Shown here in pieces: positions 16,964 to 25,467 of a stretch of DNA of 64,000 bases. The DNA is from Streptomyces aurantiogriseus (GTDB taxonomy: Bacteria; Actinomycetota; Actinomycetes; Streptomycetales; Streptomycetaceae), in the NCBI RefSeq assembly GCF_014649375.1, contig NZ_BMSX01000031.1, forward strand, positions 1 through 64,000, in the 5' to 3' direction. Within the stretch, counting starts at the first letter, position 1. Every line of letters begins with the position of its first letter. Under the pieces are notes generated by a model. The model was not told the DNA's origin, searched no databases, and saw nothing but the letters and a program-made list of their open reading frames with translations. The position numbers were made by a program, and so were the translations under genes.

Positions 16964-17344
16964 ATGGGGGAATTTGTGGAGTTCACCTTCGACGACGGCC
17001 AGGCGGTGCTGCTGGAGGTCTTTCCCAGTCCGCTGGCCGACTCCGCGGCGGGCGGCACGACACCCGGCTCCGCGCCGCTCGTGCCGGTCGCCAATGACGG
17101 GAACGGACGGGTGGCGCGGGCTACCCGCGGCGCATTGCGGCAGGTCTTGAAGCCGTTGGTCCCGGTCCTGCAGTCGGTGCACGACACGGTGTCCGCCATG
17201 GACCGGCAGCCCCAACAGCTCACCGTCGAACTGGGTGTCAAGGTCGGCAACGACCTGACGCTCGGCATCGTCGCCAACAAGGGCGAGGCGAGCCTCACGG
17301 TGTCCGCGACCTGGAACCTCGAATCCTCCGTGCCGACGGAGTAA
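16964..17344 (+). CDS. Trypco1 (CU044_2847 family) small protein
   Basis: 126 residues from the ATG at 16964. It has the pattern of the trypsin-co-occurring domain 1: a first strand MGEFVEFTFDDGQAVLLEV, a mid helix RQVLKPLVPVLQSVHDTV, then VELGVKVGNDLTLGIVANKG and a closing strand. The family is found next to trypsin-like proteases in vWA-MoxR-VMAP conflict systems. There it is thought to bind or hold the protease in check; no enzyme activity is expected. The trypsin-VMAP gene follows after two bases, which fits. An upstream in-frame ATG at 16922 would add 14 residues that do not look like the family. Confidence 0.85.
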   Translation: MGEFVEFTFDDGQAVLLEVFPSPLADSAAGGTTPGSAPLVPVANDGNGRVARATRGALRQVLKPLVPVLQSVHDTVSAMDRQPQQLTVELGVKVGNDLTLGIVANKGEASLTVSATWNLESSVPTE

Positions 17345-17346
17345 CG

Positions 17347-19365
17347 GTGCGCCGCCAGCACGACGACGACCCGGACGCACGTATCCGCAGGGCGTGGGTC
17401 ACCGTGCATGCCCGCGGCGCGACCGGGGAGGGCCTTGGCGCGGGTGTGGTCGTGGCGGACGGATTCCTGCTGACCTGCGCCCATGTCGTCAACGCGGCTC
17501 TCGGACGGCACAAACTGGCCGTCGCCGAACCCACTGCGCAGGACATGCTCCAGGTCGCCGTCTCCTTTCCGGGCCTCGGCGGTGAGCACCACGCCGTGGA
17601 ACTGGCCGGGTGGCTGGCCCCCAGGCCGGAGGAGCAGAAGTGGTGGTACGGCGACCTCGCCTTGCTGAAGGTCGAGCCCGGGCCGTCGGGCATTTGTCCC
17701 GTGCCTGTCCGGGAGACGCCCGGCCGACGGCTGTCGACCTGGTACGCCCATGGAGCCCCGCGCTCCCTCGTGGACGTGTACGTCCAGGCCGACATGGGCC
17801 CCTGGTACATCCTGGATCCCGGGTACGCTCCGCTCAGGATCCAGCCCGGCCACAGCGGAGCACCCCTGTGGGACCGTGAACGCGGCTGTGTGACGGGCCT
17901 GGTGGTGTCCACCGAACCCGACAACCCACGCTCGTACGCCATCAGAGCCTCCGAGATGGTGAAGCTGCTCGCCGCCACCGGCGTGCTCCCGGCCGTGGCC
18001 ACGGAGGTGTCCGACCCGCGGACACGAGCCCGGCGCGGCGAGCTGGTCGACGCCCTCGAGGGACTCTCCGACCGGAAGCTGGAGCGATGCGCCGATCGCG
18101 TCGGCCGGGCCCTCGGCCTGTCCTGGACCCCGGTCACCCGTGCGGACCTCGTCGACTCGGCCCTGCGCCATCCCCGGGGCATACCGGCACTGCTCAGCAC
18201 CCTCACGGCACACGAGGGGGTGGCCCGACGGGTCCGCGACGCAGCCGCGAAGCTGGGGCCTTTGCGCCTTCTCACCCAGGACGAGTACGACGAACTCGTC
18301 GCGTTGCTGGGTGACGCCGCGTATCCCGAGGTGCGCGCGGCGGCCCGCCGCGCAGTACCGCACTTCGCACTGCCCGACGCCGGCCCTCCCGACCTCGGGG
18401 CCCTCATCGAGGACCTGGAGGACCGCGCCGGCGAACCCGGTGTCGTACCGCCCGTGATCCAGGTGGTCGAGGAGGTTGCTGCGGCCCGGCGGGAAGGCGG
18501 AGACGTCCTGCGGGACTGGTCGCACCGCGTGATCAACCGCCTGGGCGTCAGCCCGGAGGCGGTGCGGCAGTGCCGCTGGTCCGCCGAGTCCCGTGCACGG
18601 GCCCGGACTTCGCAGCCGGTCCTGCGGGTGTGGCTGTGGGCCGAGGAGCCGACCGCGGAGTCCTTGCGCTACCTCCTCCGCCTCTACGACGCGCATGGAC
18701 ACCAGGTCAGGACATGGACGGGCGGGGACACCCTGCGCAGTCGCGCCGACCTGTGTGCCGACCTCTCCGAGGCCGTCGACGACCTCGACCAGTACGAGGA
18801 GTCGGCCGGCGTGGAGTTCCTGCTGGAGGAAGGCTTCTTCCGGCTGGCCGTCGACCGCCTGCCCACCCAGGCCGGGGCTTTGGGAACGCGGCCCGTCGGG
18901 TTGGACAGGGTGGTGGTCCTGCGCGGTCAGAGCGTGCAGCGCGCCGGCGCCTTGAAGAAGCGATGGGAACACGGACGCGGCTCCGGGGTGGGGCCGTATG
19001 TGCTGCACGACGTACCGGCGGAGAACGGCACCCTGTCGAGTCGGCATGAGATCGCCTGCGTCGTCGCCTGCTGCCCGCCCGACCAGCACGACGACGCGCT
19101 GGCCCTGTGCCGCTACCTGGGGGTGCCCGTGGTCCTGTGGCACCGCAGCGCCCACGGCCCGGACACCGCCGAGGAGCTGCGGGCCGTCGTACCCGACGAC
19201 TGGCCGCACGGCCTGCGGGAAGAGGTCAGGCGGCGGCGAGCCGAAGCGCTGTACGACGCCGCGCGCACGGGCGCTCATCTGGCTCTGCTGTGGGAAGACC
19301 CGAGCTGGGAACCGCCCCGACAGCGGCTGGCCAACCCGACGAGGCGGAAAGGAGGCGCCGCGTGA
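17347..19365 (+). CDS. Trypsin-like serine protease fused to VMAP-C domain (conflict-system protein)
   Basis: 672 residues from GTG 17347. Residues about 12-205 are a trypsin-fold peptidase with a complete triad by motif: His46 in TCAHVV, Asp103 in YGDLALLKV and Ser170 in GHSGAP. No signal peptide is seen, so it is cytoplasmic. Residues about 215-400 are helical adaptor sequence (LVDALEGLSDRKLERCAD, VVPPVIQVVEEVAAARREGG) resembling VMAP-M. Residues about 410-660 form VMAP-C, the vWA-MoxR-associated module, with VLRVWLWAEEP and VPVVLWHRS segments. It is the clearest effector in the cluster: on activation the protease would cut host or invader proteins. Its stop overlaps the MoxR start (GTGA). 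Confidence 0.85.
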   Translation: MRRQHDDDPDARIRRAWVTVHARGATGEGLGAGVVVADGFLLTCAHVVNAALGRHKLAVAEPTAQDMLQVAVSFPGLGGEHHAVELAGWLAPRPEEQKWWYGDLALLKVEPGPSGICPVPVRETPGRRLSTWYAHGAPRSLVDVYVQADMGPWYILDPGYAPLRIQPGHSGAPLWDRERGCVTGLVVSTEPDNPRSYAIRASEMVKLLAATGVLPAVATEVSDPRTRARRGELVDALEGLSDRKLERCADRVGRALGLSWTPVTRADLVDSALRHPRGIPALLSTLTAHEGVARRVRDAAAKLGPLRLLTQDEYDELVALLGDAAYPEVRAAARRAVPHFALPDAGPPDLGALIEDLEDRAGEPGVVPPVIQVVEEVAAARREGGDVLRDWSHRVINRLGVSPEAVRQCRWSAESRARARTSQPVLRVWLWAEEPTAESLRYLLRLYDAHGHQVRTWTGGDTLRSRADLCADLSEAVDDLDQYEESAGVEFLLEEGFFRLAVDRLPTQAGALGTRPVGLDRVVVLRGQSVQRAGALKKRWEHGRGSGVGPYVLHDVPAENGTLSSRHEIACVVACCPPDQHDDALALCRYLGVPVVLWHRSAHGPDTAEELRAVVPDDWPHGLREEVRRRRAEALYDAARTGAHLALLWEDPSWEPPRQRLANPTRRKGGAA

Positions 19366-20327
19366 ACAGCGGACGCCCGCAAGAACGGCTCTTCCGCGGC
19401 GACGGCGGCACGTACGACGACTCCGTACCGCTGCCCCAGCCCCCGCCGTGGCGACGGCCGCGACCGGAGGACGAGACCGCGCGGCGGCGGCCGTACCTGA
19501 TCGGCGAGGACGAGGTGGAGGTGGTCAACGCCGCCCTGCGCCTGCGCCGCCCCCTCTTGGTCACCGGCGATCCCGGCACCGGCAAGTCGTCCCTCGCCCA
19601 CGCCGTGGCGGCTGAGCTCGGACTCGGGCCGGTCCTCGTCTGGCCCGTCAACACCCGCGCCACGCTCACCGACGCGCTGTACCGCTACGACGCCATCGGC
19701 CGCTTGCGGGAGCAGCAGGACGGCACCGACGACATCGGCAGCTTCGTACGCCTGGGGCCCCTGGGCACCGCGCTGGCCACCCGACACGAGGGGCGACCGC
19801 GGCTTCTCCTGATTGACGAGCTCGACAAGAGCGACCTGGACCTGCCCAACGACCTGCTGTTCGTGCTGGAGGAAGGCGAGTTCACCATCCCCGAGCTGGC
19901 CCGCCTGCCCGAGGAACAGGCCGAGGTCGCCGTTCGTGTGCAGGGCTCGCAGGAGAGGGTGCGGGTGCGGGGCGGCACCGTCCGCTGTCAGGACTTCCCG
20001 TTCGTCGTGATCACCAGCAACGGCGAACGGCAGTTCCCGGCGGCCTTCCTGCGCCGCTGCATTTGGCTGGAACTGCCGAAGCCCGAGCCGAAGCAGCTCG
20101 AAGCGATCGTTCGGGCGCACTTCGCCCAGGATCTTCAGCAACTGGAGGCGCAGTGGCCGCGGGTGCTGCGTCTCATCAAGACGTTCGACGAGCAGCGCAG
20201 CCTCGGCGGTCTCGCCACCGACCAGTTGCTGCACGCCGTCTATTTGCTGCAGCAGGGCGTCCGGCCCGAGGTGGAGCACCTCAGGAAGGCGGTGCTGCGT
20301 GAGCTCGGGAGCGGCGGGGCCCGGTGA
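19362..20327 (+). CDS. MoxR-type AAA+ ATPase (first copy)
   Basis: 321 residues. The start is the GTG at 19362 overlapping the upstream stop, with AAAGGAGG eight bases upstream. The Walker A motif GDPGTGKSS lies at residues 69-77, Walker B LLLIDELDKSD near 146-156 and the sensor-1/arginine region TSNGERQFPAAFLRRC near 226-241. The C-terminal helical lid ends at 321. Such ATPases work with vWA proteins as a chaperone-like switch in ternary vWA-MoxR-VMAP systems. The catalytic motifs are intact, so ATP hydrolysis is expected. A 30-residue proline-rich N-terminal tail (PLPQPPPWRRP) is shared with the second copy at 25464. Confidence 0.9.
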   Translation: MNSGRPQERLFRGDGGTYDDSVPLPQPPPWRRPRPEDETARRRPYLIGEDEVEVVNAALRLRRPLLVTGDPGTGKSSLAHAVAAELGLGPVLVWPVNTRATLTDALYRYDAIGRLREQQDGTDDIGSFVRLGPLGTALATRHEGRPRLLLIDELDKSDLDLPNDLLFVLEEGEFTIPELARLPEEQAEVAVRVQGSQERVRVRGGTVRCQDFPFVVITSNGERQFPAAFLRRCIWLELPKPEPKQLEAIVRAHFAQDLQQLEAQWPRVLRLIKTFDEQRSLGGLATDQLLHAVYLLQQGVRPEVEHLRKAVLRELGSGGAR

Positions 20328-23300
20328 GCCGGACGAGCTCTGGGTCGCCCGCCTGCACGCCGCGCTACACAGCGCCGGAGCCGAGCTCTCGCCCCGGGAG
20401 CTGAGCGACGCGCTGTGGCTCGCCCTGAACGAGCCGCCGCACCGGGCCACGGCCGCTGTACCGGAGCCCGACACCCTGCGCACGTCCCGGTCCGCGCCCG
20501 ACACTCTCCCGCCCCCAGAGCATCGCGGACGGGGCGCGGCCGAGCCCACGCCGAGTGAGGTCCGGCGCCCCGTCTACGCACTCACCGGGACCCACGACGG
20601 CGAAGCCCCCGGCGCGCCGGTCACCCTTCCCGGAGTCCGAGGCCTGCGCCATGCTCTGGGCATCGTCCGGGCGCTGCGCGCGCTCAAACGAAGAGTGCCG
20701 TCCGCGCACCGGTACGAGCTGGACGAGACCGCCACCGCCGAGGCCATCGCCGACAGCGGAGTCCTCGACGCCGTGCTGCGCCCGGCGGCGGACCGCTGGC
20801 TCCATCTCGTGCTCGCCGTCGACGACGGTCCGTCCATGCGGGTGTGGCGCGACACAGTCGGCGAACTGACCGACGCCCTCACGGTCTCGGGCATCTTCCG
20901 TTCCGTGCGCGTGAGCCCGCTCGATGCATCAGCAGCCCCCCTCACCGGCGACCGGACCGCCGTGCTGGTCGTGACCGACGGGGTTGCCGACCACTGGTAC
21001 ACCGGGGCGGCCCACAAGCGTCTGGCCGACCTGGCCCGCAGAGCGCCGACCGCTGTGCTCCACATGTTCCCGACCCGGCTGTGGAGCGGCACCGGGCTCG
21101 CAGCCGAACCCATGATCGTCCGTACGACCGATCCGGCACCGCCCAACAGCCTGCTCACAGCTCAGGACCCTTGGCTTCCGGCCGCGATGAGCCGCCGGCC
21201 CGGCCTCCCCGTGCCCGTACTCGAACTGGACGAGCCGAGCCTGCGTCCCTGGGCCGACCTCATGGCGTCGCACGGCGGCGTGGCCGCTCTGCGCGTCATC
21301 GATGCGGGACGTCCTCCCGACGCCGCGCGCTTGGACGAGGACGGCACGAGTAGGCCGGACACCGCCGCCGAGCGCGTCCAGATCTTCCGGGCGACAGCCT
21401 CGCCGCACGCCTACGAACTGGCCGGCCACCTGGCCGCCGTCGATCCGCTGACTCTTCCCGTCATGCGGCTCGTCCAGGCCGCCGCCCTGCCCGACAGCAA
21501 CCCGGTCTGTCTGGCGGAGGTCTTGCTGAGCGGCCTCATGCACGTGGACGACCCGCTCGCCGGCCAGGACGTCTTCGCCTTCACACCGGACGTACGCGGT
21601 GTGCTGCGCACAGTGATCAAGAGCGGTTCGGCACAGCGCACGGTCGACGCCGTGAGCGACTTCATCGCACCGCGTCTCGGCCGTATCCCGGACTTCCCGG
21701 CGATCATCGCGGACCGGACCGGGACACTGACCCTGCCGAGAGAGGGCGAACCGCTTGCGGAGCTGGCGCGCGCGAACGAGCTGGAACTGAGGGAGGGGCC
21801 GGGCGGGCGCGTAGGGGCGGAGCCGTCCCTGTGGGGCTGGGGCACGCACAACCTGCCCGCGCGCCGTGGCACTCGCTGGTTGCCGGCCCTCGAGGCCGAC
21901 GTGGTCTGGGTGGAACGGACACTGGCGCACGCAGACCGTGTCCCCGTGGTGCTGTGCGGACCGGCGGGGTCGGACAAGACCACCGTCGCGCTGGAGTACG
22001 CCCATCGTCACCTGGGTGACTACAGCGTGGTGTGGTGGGTGGACACGAGCACCGCGCGCACAAAGGAGAGGGACCTCGCACGTCTCGCGGAGGCCGTGCT
22101 TCCGGACCTCTCTTCCGAGCCGGAAGGCGTCGGCTTCGCCGAGCAGACCTTGCGCTGGCTGGCGTCCAGTGGCGGATGGCTGCTCGTACTCGATCACGTC
22201 ACAGATGATGCTGATGTCGCTTGGCTCGTGGACCGGATGGGGGCGTCGCGCGGACACGTGCTGGTGACCACCCGCCATGACGCCCGGAGGTGGAGAACGG
22301 CGGCCTCGCGTGACCTGACGCCCGCCTACCGCGCCCGGCACGACGCCCTCACCGGCCTGCGCAACGGCCGTACGCTGCGCGAACAGCTCTCCGGCCTGCT
22401 GTGCGCCGATCCGCAGGCCGACGACGACCCGCACCACAGGCACATACGCCTTCCCCCGGAGGATCCCGGGACCGATCGCCAGGGACTGGCCGTGCTCTTC
22501 TGCGCCCTCGACAGTTTCCAGGACATCAATGACGGCTTCGGACCAGAGGCCGGTGACGCGGTCCTTGTCGAGGTCGCCCGTCGGCTGCGCACCCTCGTAC
22601 GCGAGGACGACACCGTGGCCCGCTACGGCGGCGCAAAGTTCATGATCCTCGCGGGCGGCCTGAACCGGGCCGATGCCGAGGACCTCGTCGTACGCGTGCG
22701 CGACGAGATTATCGAGCCGATCCCGGTCGACGGCCGGGCCGTTCAGGTCGGCGCCGCTTTCGGGATCGGCTGGGCGCAGTGCGGCATGGACGCGAACGAG
22801 GTCATCGAGTCCGCGTACGGAGGGATCCTCGGACACGCGTCGGGCACGGAGCTGTTGCTTCGTCTGACCGAGGCCCTGTGCGAACTGGCGTGCATGGAGG
22901 ATCCGGAGGGGCGTGGATTCTTCGCCGTAGTGCTCGGAGAAGAACTGTCCAGGCCGGTCGTGCTGCGGGGCGTCAGACTGCGTGAGGACGTCGTCACTCT
23001 GGTGCGTGCCGCGCTGAGCGTGTCGGGCGGGGAACACGTCCTGGTCGACGTGGTGAGGGTCTTCGAAGGGGCCATGGCGGCCCAGGAGTTGGTACGACTG
23101 CTTGACCGGCTCAGTACGTTCGCTGCTCCCCGGCCGGAGCAGGGAGGGGCCGGGCAGGCTCACGCCCGCGTTGACCATGTGCTTCGCCTGACCGACGCCT
23201 TGTACCCGCTGGAGTGCCTGGAGGACGCGGAGGGACGTAGGCAGTTCGCTGCTCTGCTGGGGGACCTGCTGGACCGGCCGATCGACCTGCGGGGCGTCAG

Positions 23301-23787
23301 ACTGCGTGAGGACGTCGTCACTCTGGTGCGTGCCGCGCTGAGCGTGTCGGGCGGGGAACACAACCTCGTCGACGTGGTCCGGATTCTCGAAGGGAGGCCC
23401 CCGGCCGATGAGTTGGCATCGCTGATCTCCGCTGGGCCGGTGCTCCTCGTGCCCAACGTGCTGTCGGCCGCGGAGGAGGACGCGGCACTGACCCTCTTGC
23501 GGGCCGCCGCAGCCGAACTCTCCTCCGCCCGCCTGCGTGACGCGCTCACCCATGATCTCAACGGCCTTGAGCTGCCCACCGGTCTCTCTCCAGAACGGCT
23601 CTTCGCGTGGGTCCTGCAGCGGACCGCGCAGCCGGACGGCCTGCCCCCCGCCGTACTGCTCATCGAGCGTGCGTCCCGGCTCGTCACCTCGCCGGTCCAC
23701 CGGACCGCTCTGGCCGGCTGGGTCGAGAACTGGGCCGCGAACGCGGGCCTGTCCGAGGCACTGCGGCGGCGACGGGGGACGACGTGA
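20299..23787 (+). CDS. vWA (SAV_2336-N) - STAND NTPase - degenerate GGDEF - EAD2 x2 - VMAP-M-like fusion protein
   Basis: 1162 residues from GTG 20299 (AGGAAGG nine bases upstream; overlaps the MoxR gene by 29 nt). Order by eye: SAV_2336-type vWA near 105-330 (LAVDDGPSMRVW, VVTDGVADHW); STAND/NB-ARC-like NTPase near 530-670 with a Walker A GPAGSDKTT (554-562; Asp for the usual Gly) and Walker B LLVLDHV, cut off before its helical and winged-helix parts; a GGDEF-fold domain near 675-845 (DALTGLRNGRTL, LAVLFCALDSFQDINDGFG). The signature there reads RYGGAKF (775-781) and the metal Asp is Ala, so it cannot make c-di-GMP, but RxxD (Arg768, Asp771) stands five residues before GG as in I-sites. Two EAD2 adaptor repeats follow (851-925 and 958-1034), then a VMAP-M-like tail. 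I infer a c-di-GMP-sensing switch that recruits the EAD2-VMAP protein. Confidence 0.8.
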   Translation: MSSGAAGPGEPDELWVARLHAALHSAGAELSPRELSDALWLALNEPPHRATAAVPEPDTLRTSRSAPDTLPPPEHRGRGAAEPTPSEVRRPVYALTGTHDGEAPGAPVTLPGVRGLRHALGIVRALRALKRRVPSAHRYELDETATAEAIADSGVLDAVLRPAADRWLHLVLAVDDGPSMRVWRDTVGELTDALTVSGIFRSVRVSPLDASAAPLTGDRTAVLVVTDGVADHWYTGAAHKRLADLARRAPTAVLHMFPTRLWSGTGLAAEPMIVRTTDPAPPNSLLTAQDPWLPAAMSRRPGLPVPVLELDEPSLRPWADLMASHGGVAALRVIDAGRPPDAARLDEDGTSRPDTAAERVQIFRATASPHAYELAGHLAAVDPLTLPVMRLVQAAALPDSNPVCLAEVLLSGLMHVDDPLAGQDVFAFTPDVRGVLRTVIKSGSAQRTVDAVSDFIAPRLGRIPDFPAIIADRTGTLTLPREGEPLAELARANELELREGPGGRVGAEPSLWGWGTHNLPARRGTRWLPALEADVVWVERTLAHADRVPVVLCGPAGSDKTTVALEYAHRHLGDYSVVWWVDTSTARTKERDLARLAEAVLPDLSSEPEGVGFAEQTLRWLASSGGWLLVLDHVTDDADVAWLVDRMGASRGHVLVTTRHDARRWRTAASRDLTPAYRARHDALTGLRNGRTLREQLSGLLCADPQADDDPHHRHIRLPPEDPGTDRQGLAVLFCALDSFQDINDGFGPEAGDAVLVEVARRLRTLVREDDTVARYGGAKFMILAGGLNRADAEDLVVRVRDEIIEPIPVDGRAVQVGAAFGIGWAQCGMDANEVIESAYGGILGHASGTELLLRLTEALCELACMEDPEGRGFFAVVLGEELSRPVVLRGVRLREDVVTLVRAALSVSGGEHVLVDVVRVFEGAMAAQELVRLLDRLSTFAAPRPEQGGAGQAHARVDHVLRLTDALYPLECLEDAEGRRQFAALLGDLLDRPIDLRGVRLREDVVTLVRAALSVSGGEHNLVDVVRILEGRPPADELASLISAGPVLLVPNVLSAAEEDAALTLLRAAAAELSSARLRDALTHDLNGLELPTGLSPERLFAWVLQRTAQPDGLPPAVLLIERASRLVTSPVHRTALAGWVENWAANAGLSEALRRRRGTT
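22963..23037 (+). repeat. 75-bp perfect direct repeat, copy 1 (EAD2 module)
   Basis: Identical at all 75 positions to 23287-23361, in the same frame, with a period of 324 bp (108 codons). It encodes the core of the first EAD2 adaptor domain (VRLREDVVTLVRAALSVSGG). Flanking sequence has diverged, so this points to recent duplication or gene conversion of the core. Confidence 0.95.
23287..23361 (+). repeat. 75-bp perfect direct repeat, copy 2 (EAD2 module)
   Basis: Second copy of the repeat at 22963-23037, in the second EAD2 domain. A third, diverged relative of the same segment lies in the next large gene at about 24080-24155. Confidence 0.95.
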
Positions 23788-23912
23788 AAAACCTGCTGAC
23801 GTCGGTGCTCCACGTCATGTCGGATGTCGGTAAGTCACCTGCTCCGCCCATGACCGGCGTGCTAGCTTCACTCGCCGGGCAGGTGTACCGGCTCCGCGGG
23901 GAAGGTCGGTGA
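23784..23912 (+). CDS. Possible 42-residue coupled small protein
   Basis: A GTG at 23784 overlaps the TGA of the vWA-GGDEF gene (GTGA), the same coupling used elsewhere in this cluster, and the frame runs to TGA 23910-23912. The product would start MKNLLTSVLHVMSDVGKS and end RLRGEGR, with an amphipathic first half and no recognised domain. It fills most of the 141-bp gap before the EAD2-VMAP gene. It may be real, or only a leader aiding translation of the next gene. Nothing in the sequence settles this. Confidence 0.4.
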   Translation: MKNLLTSVLHVMSDVGKSPAPPMTGVLASLAGQVYRLRGEGR

Positions 23913-23928
23913 AGTCGTCGAAAACGGC

Positions 23929-25467
23929 ATGAGCGAGTTCAAGCGTGCGTCAGGCGGCGGCGTGGAGGCGCTGCTCCGGCTGACCGAAGCGCTGTGCGAG
24001 CTGTCGTGCGTGGAGGAGCCGACGGGGCGTGTCCTGTTCGCCGATATGCTCGGACAACACCTGGGCGTCAGCATCGACCTTCGGGGCGTGAGACTGCGCG
24101 AGGACGTCGTCTCCCTGGTGCGTGCCGCGTTGAGCATGTCCGGGGGCGAGCGCGCACTGCTCGAGGTGGTGCGGATCCTCGAAGGACCCGTGGCCGCCAA
24201 CACCCTCGAGCAGGAACTCGCTCTCTTGCTTGTGGCGAGCGCCCCGGCAGCCGAACTGCCCGGTCCCGTGTTCGAGCGGGATGTGAGCGCCGCCCGCGCG
24301 CTCCTGGACAAGGCGGTGGACTGGCTGCCTGGGACCGAGCTGCGCGACGGGCTCGCAGCCGAGCTCGGCATCGATCTCCCAGCGGGTCTCTCTCCTGTCC
24401 AACTCTTCCAGCACGTACTCGAGTTCAACGTGCAGCCGGACGGCCTGCCGCCCGCGGTCCTGCTCATGGATCAGGCAGCCGGGTCCGTCCGGATCACGGG
24501 CCTCCAACGGGCCCTGTCCGCATGGGTGAGGGACTGGGCGGGCCGCGCCGGACTGCTGACGCAGATCGAAGAGCGTCGGGCCGCTCGCACCCGCACCCGA
24601 ACCGACCCCACCATCCCCAGGTGCCTCGTCGTGGTCGTGGAGCCCACCCGCGACGGTTCCGGAGAGGTCGTCGTCCGGCCTTGGCTCAACACGGTCCCCG
24701 GCCGCTGGAATCCTCTGCCCGACGAGCCCGTGACGACCACCCTCGACGATCTCGGCGCGGCGGTCGAACGGGTCCTGCGTCGGCTGGCACGGCTCTCGCC
24801 CTCAGCGGAAGCGCCGACGCCCACCCGCTCCGCGATGCCGCCGTACGTCGAGTTCGTCCTCCCGTACGACCTGATCAATCACGACGTGGCCGGCCTGAGA
24901 GATCGGTCGGGTGGGGGCAGGCCGCTGCCCCTCGGGCTGAAGTACGGAGTGCACCTGCGCAGCCTGGAGCGGATGCGTACCGACGACGCGCTGGTCAGGA
25001 GCCAGTGGCGGGAGCGGTGGCATGCCCTGCAGAGGCATGGGGTCACGGTGCACGGCTGGCGGGATGGCGACGAGCAACGACTGGAAGCGTGGCAGGCCGC
25101 TCTGGCGGGAGAGCCGATGTACACGGCGGCCGTACTCGACGCGCCCGACGGGAGAGCGGCGACGGACGCCCTCAAGGCGGCCATCGCGGAGGGGATCGGG
25201 CTCGCGGTCTGGGACCGTCGAGGCGTCTTCGTGGACGAGCGCAGGGAAGTCGTGACGGCGGTCTTCGCCTCCGTGCCGACGCCCGCCCAGCTGCCCATCG
25301 CCATGCACAGGCTCAGAAGCAGAGCCGAACTCCACCAGGGCGGCCCGTCCCTGCTCGGCCGCCACATCGCCTTCTTCTGGGACGACCCCACCCGGCTCGT
25401 CGACATCCAGGAGGCCGACCCGGGCGTCGACATGGACACCATCGACAGCGAGGAGAGCGGGATATGA
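23929..25467 (+). CDS. EAD2 - VMAP protein (VMAP-M and VMAP-C domains)
   Basis: 512 residues. An EAD2 adaptor domain (about 12-87, GVRLREDVVSLVRAALSMSG) matches the two in the upstream protein. A VMAP-M-like helical region (about 115-215, PAGLSPVQLFQHVLEFNVQP) is shared with the tail of the same upstream protein. VMAP-C follows (about 228-500, with RCLVVVVEPTRDG, PPYVEFVLPYDLINHD and LGRHIAFFWDDP). It has no catalytic effector of its own. In this system class VMAP is the third component beside vWA and MoxR. The shared EAD2 suggests it docks on the vWA-GGDEF protein by like-with-like contact. Its stop overlaps the second MoxR start (ATGA). Confidence 0.85.
   Translation: MSEFKRASGGGVEALLRLTEALCELSCVEEPTGRVLFADMLGQHLGVSIDLRGVRLREDVVSLVRAALSMSGGERALLEVVRILEGPVAANTLEQELALLLVASAPAAELPGPVFERDVSAARALLDKAVDWLPGTELRDGLAAELGIDLPAGLSPVQLFQHVLEFNVQPDGLPPAVLLMDQAAGSVRITGLQRALSAWVRDWAGRAGLLTQIEERRAARTRTRTDPTIPRCLVVVVEPTRDGSGEVVVRPWLNTVPGRWNPLPDEPVTTTLDDLGAAVERVLRRLARLSPSAEAPTPTRSAMPPYVEFVLPYDLINHDVAGLRDRSGGGRPLPLGLKYGVHLRSLERMRTDDALVRSQWRERWHALQRHGVTVHGWRDGDEQRLEAWQAALAGEPMYTAAVLDAPDGRAATDALKAAIAEGIGLAVWDRRGVFVDERREVVTAVFASVPTPAQLPIAMHRLRSRAELHQGGPSLLGRHIAFFWDDPTRLVDIQEADPGVDMDTIDSEESGI

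Noticed and set aside
20299..23787. Active diguanylate cyclase in the vWA protein
   Set aside because: The GGDEF signature is GGAKF and the metal-binding Asp is Ala, so catalysis is not expected; kept instead as a possible receptor.
23994..25463. Long open frame continuous with the second MoxR gene, 490 codons longer
   Set aside because: It is an alternate-frame shadow of the VMAP gene; its composition is Arg/Gly-rich nonsense and the real start overlaps the VMAP stop.
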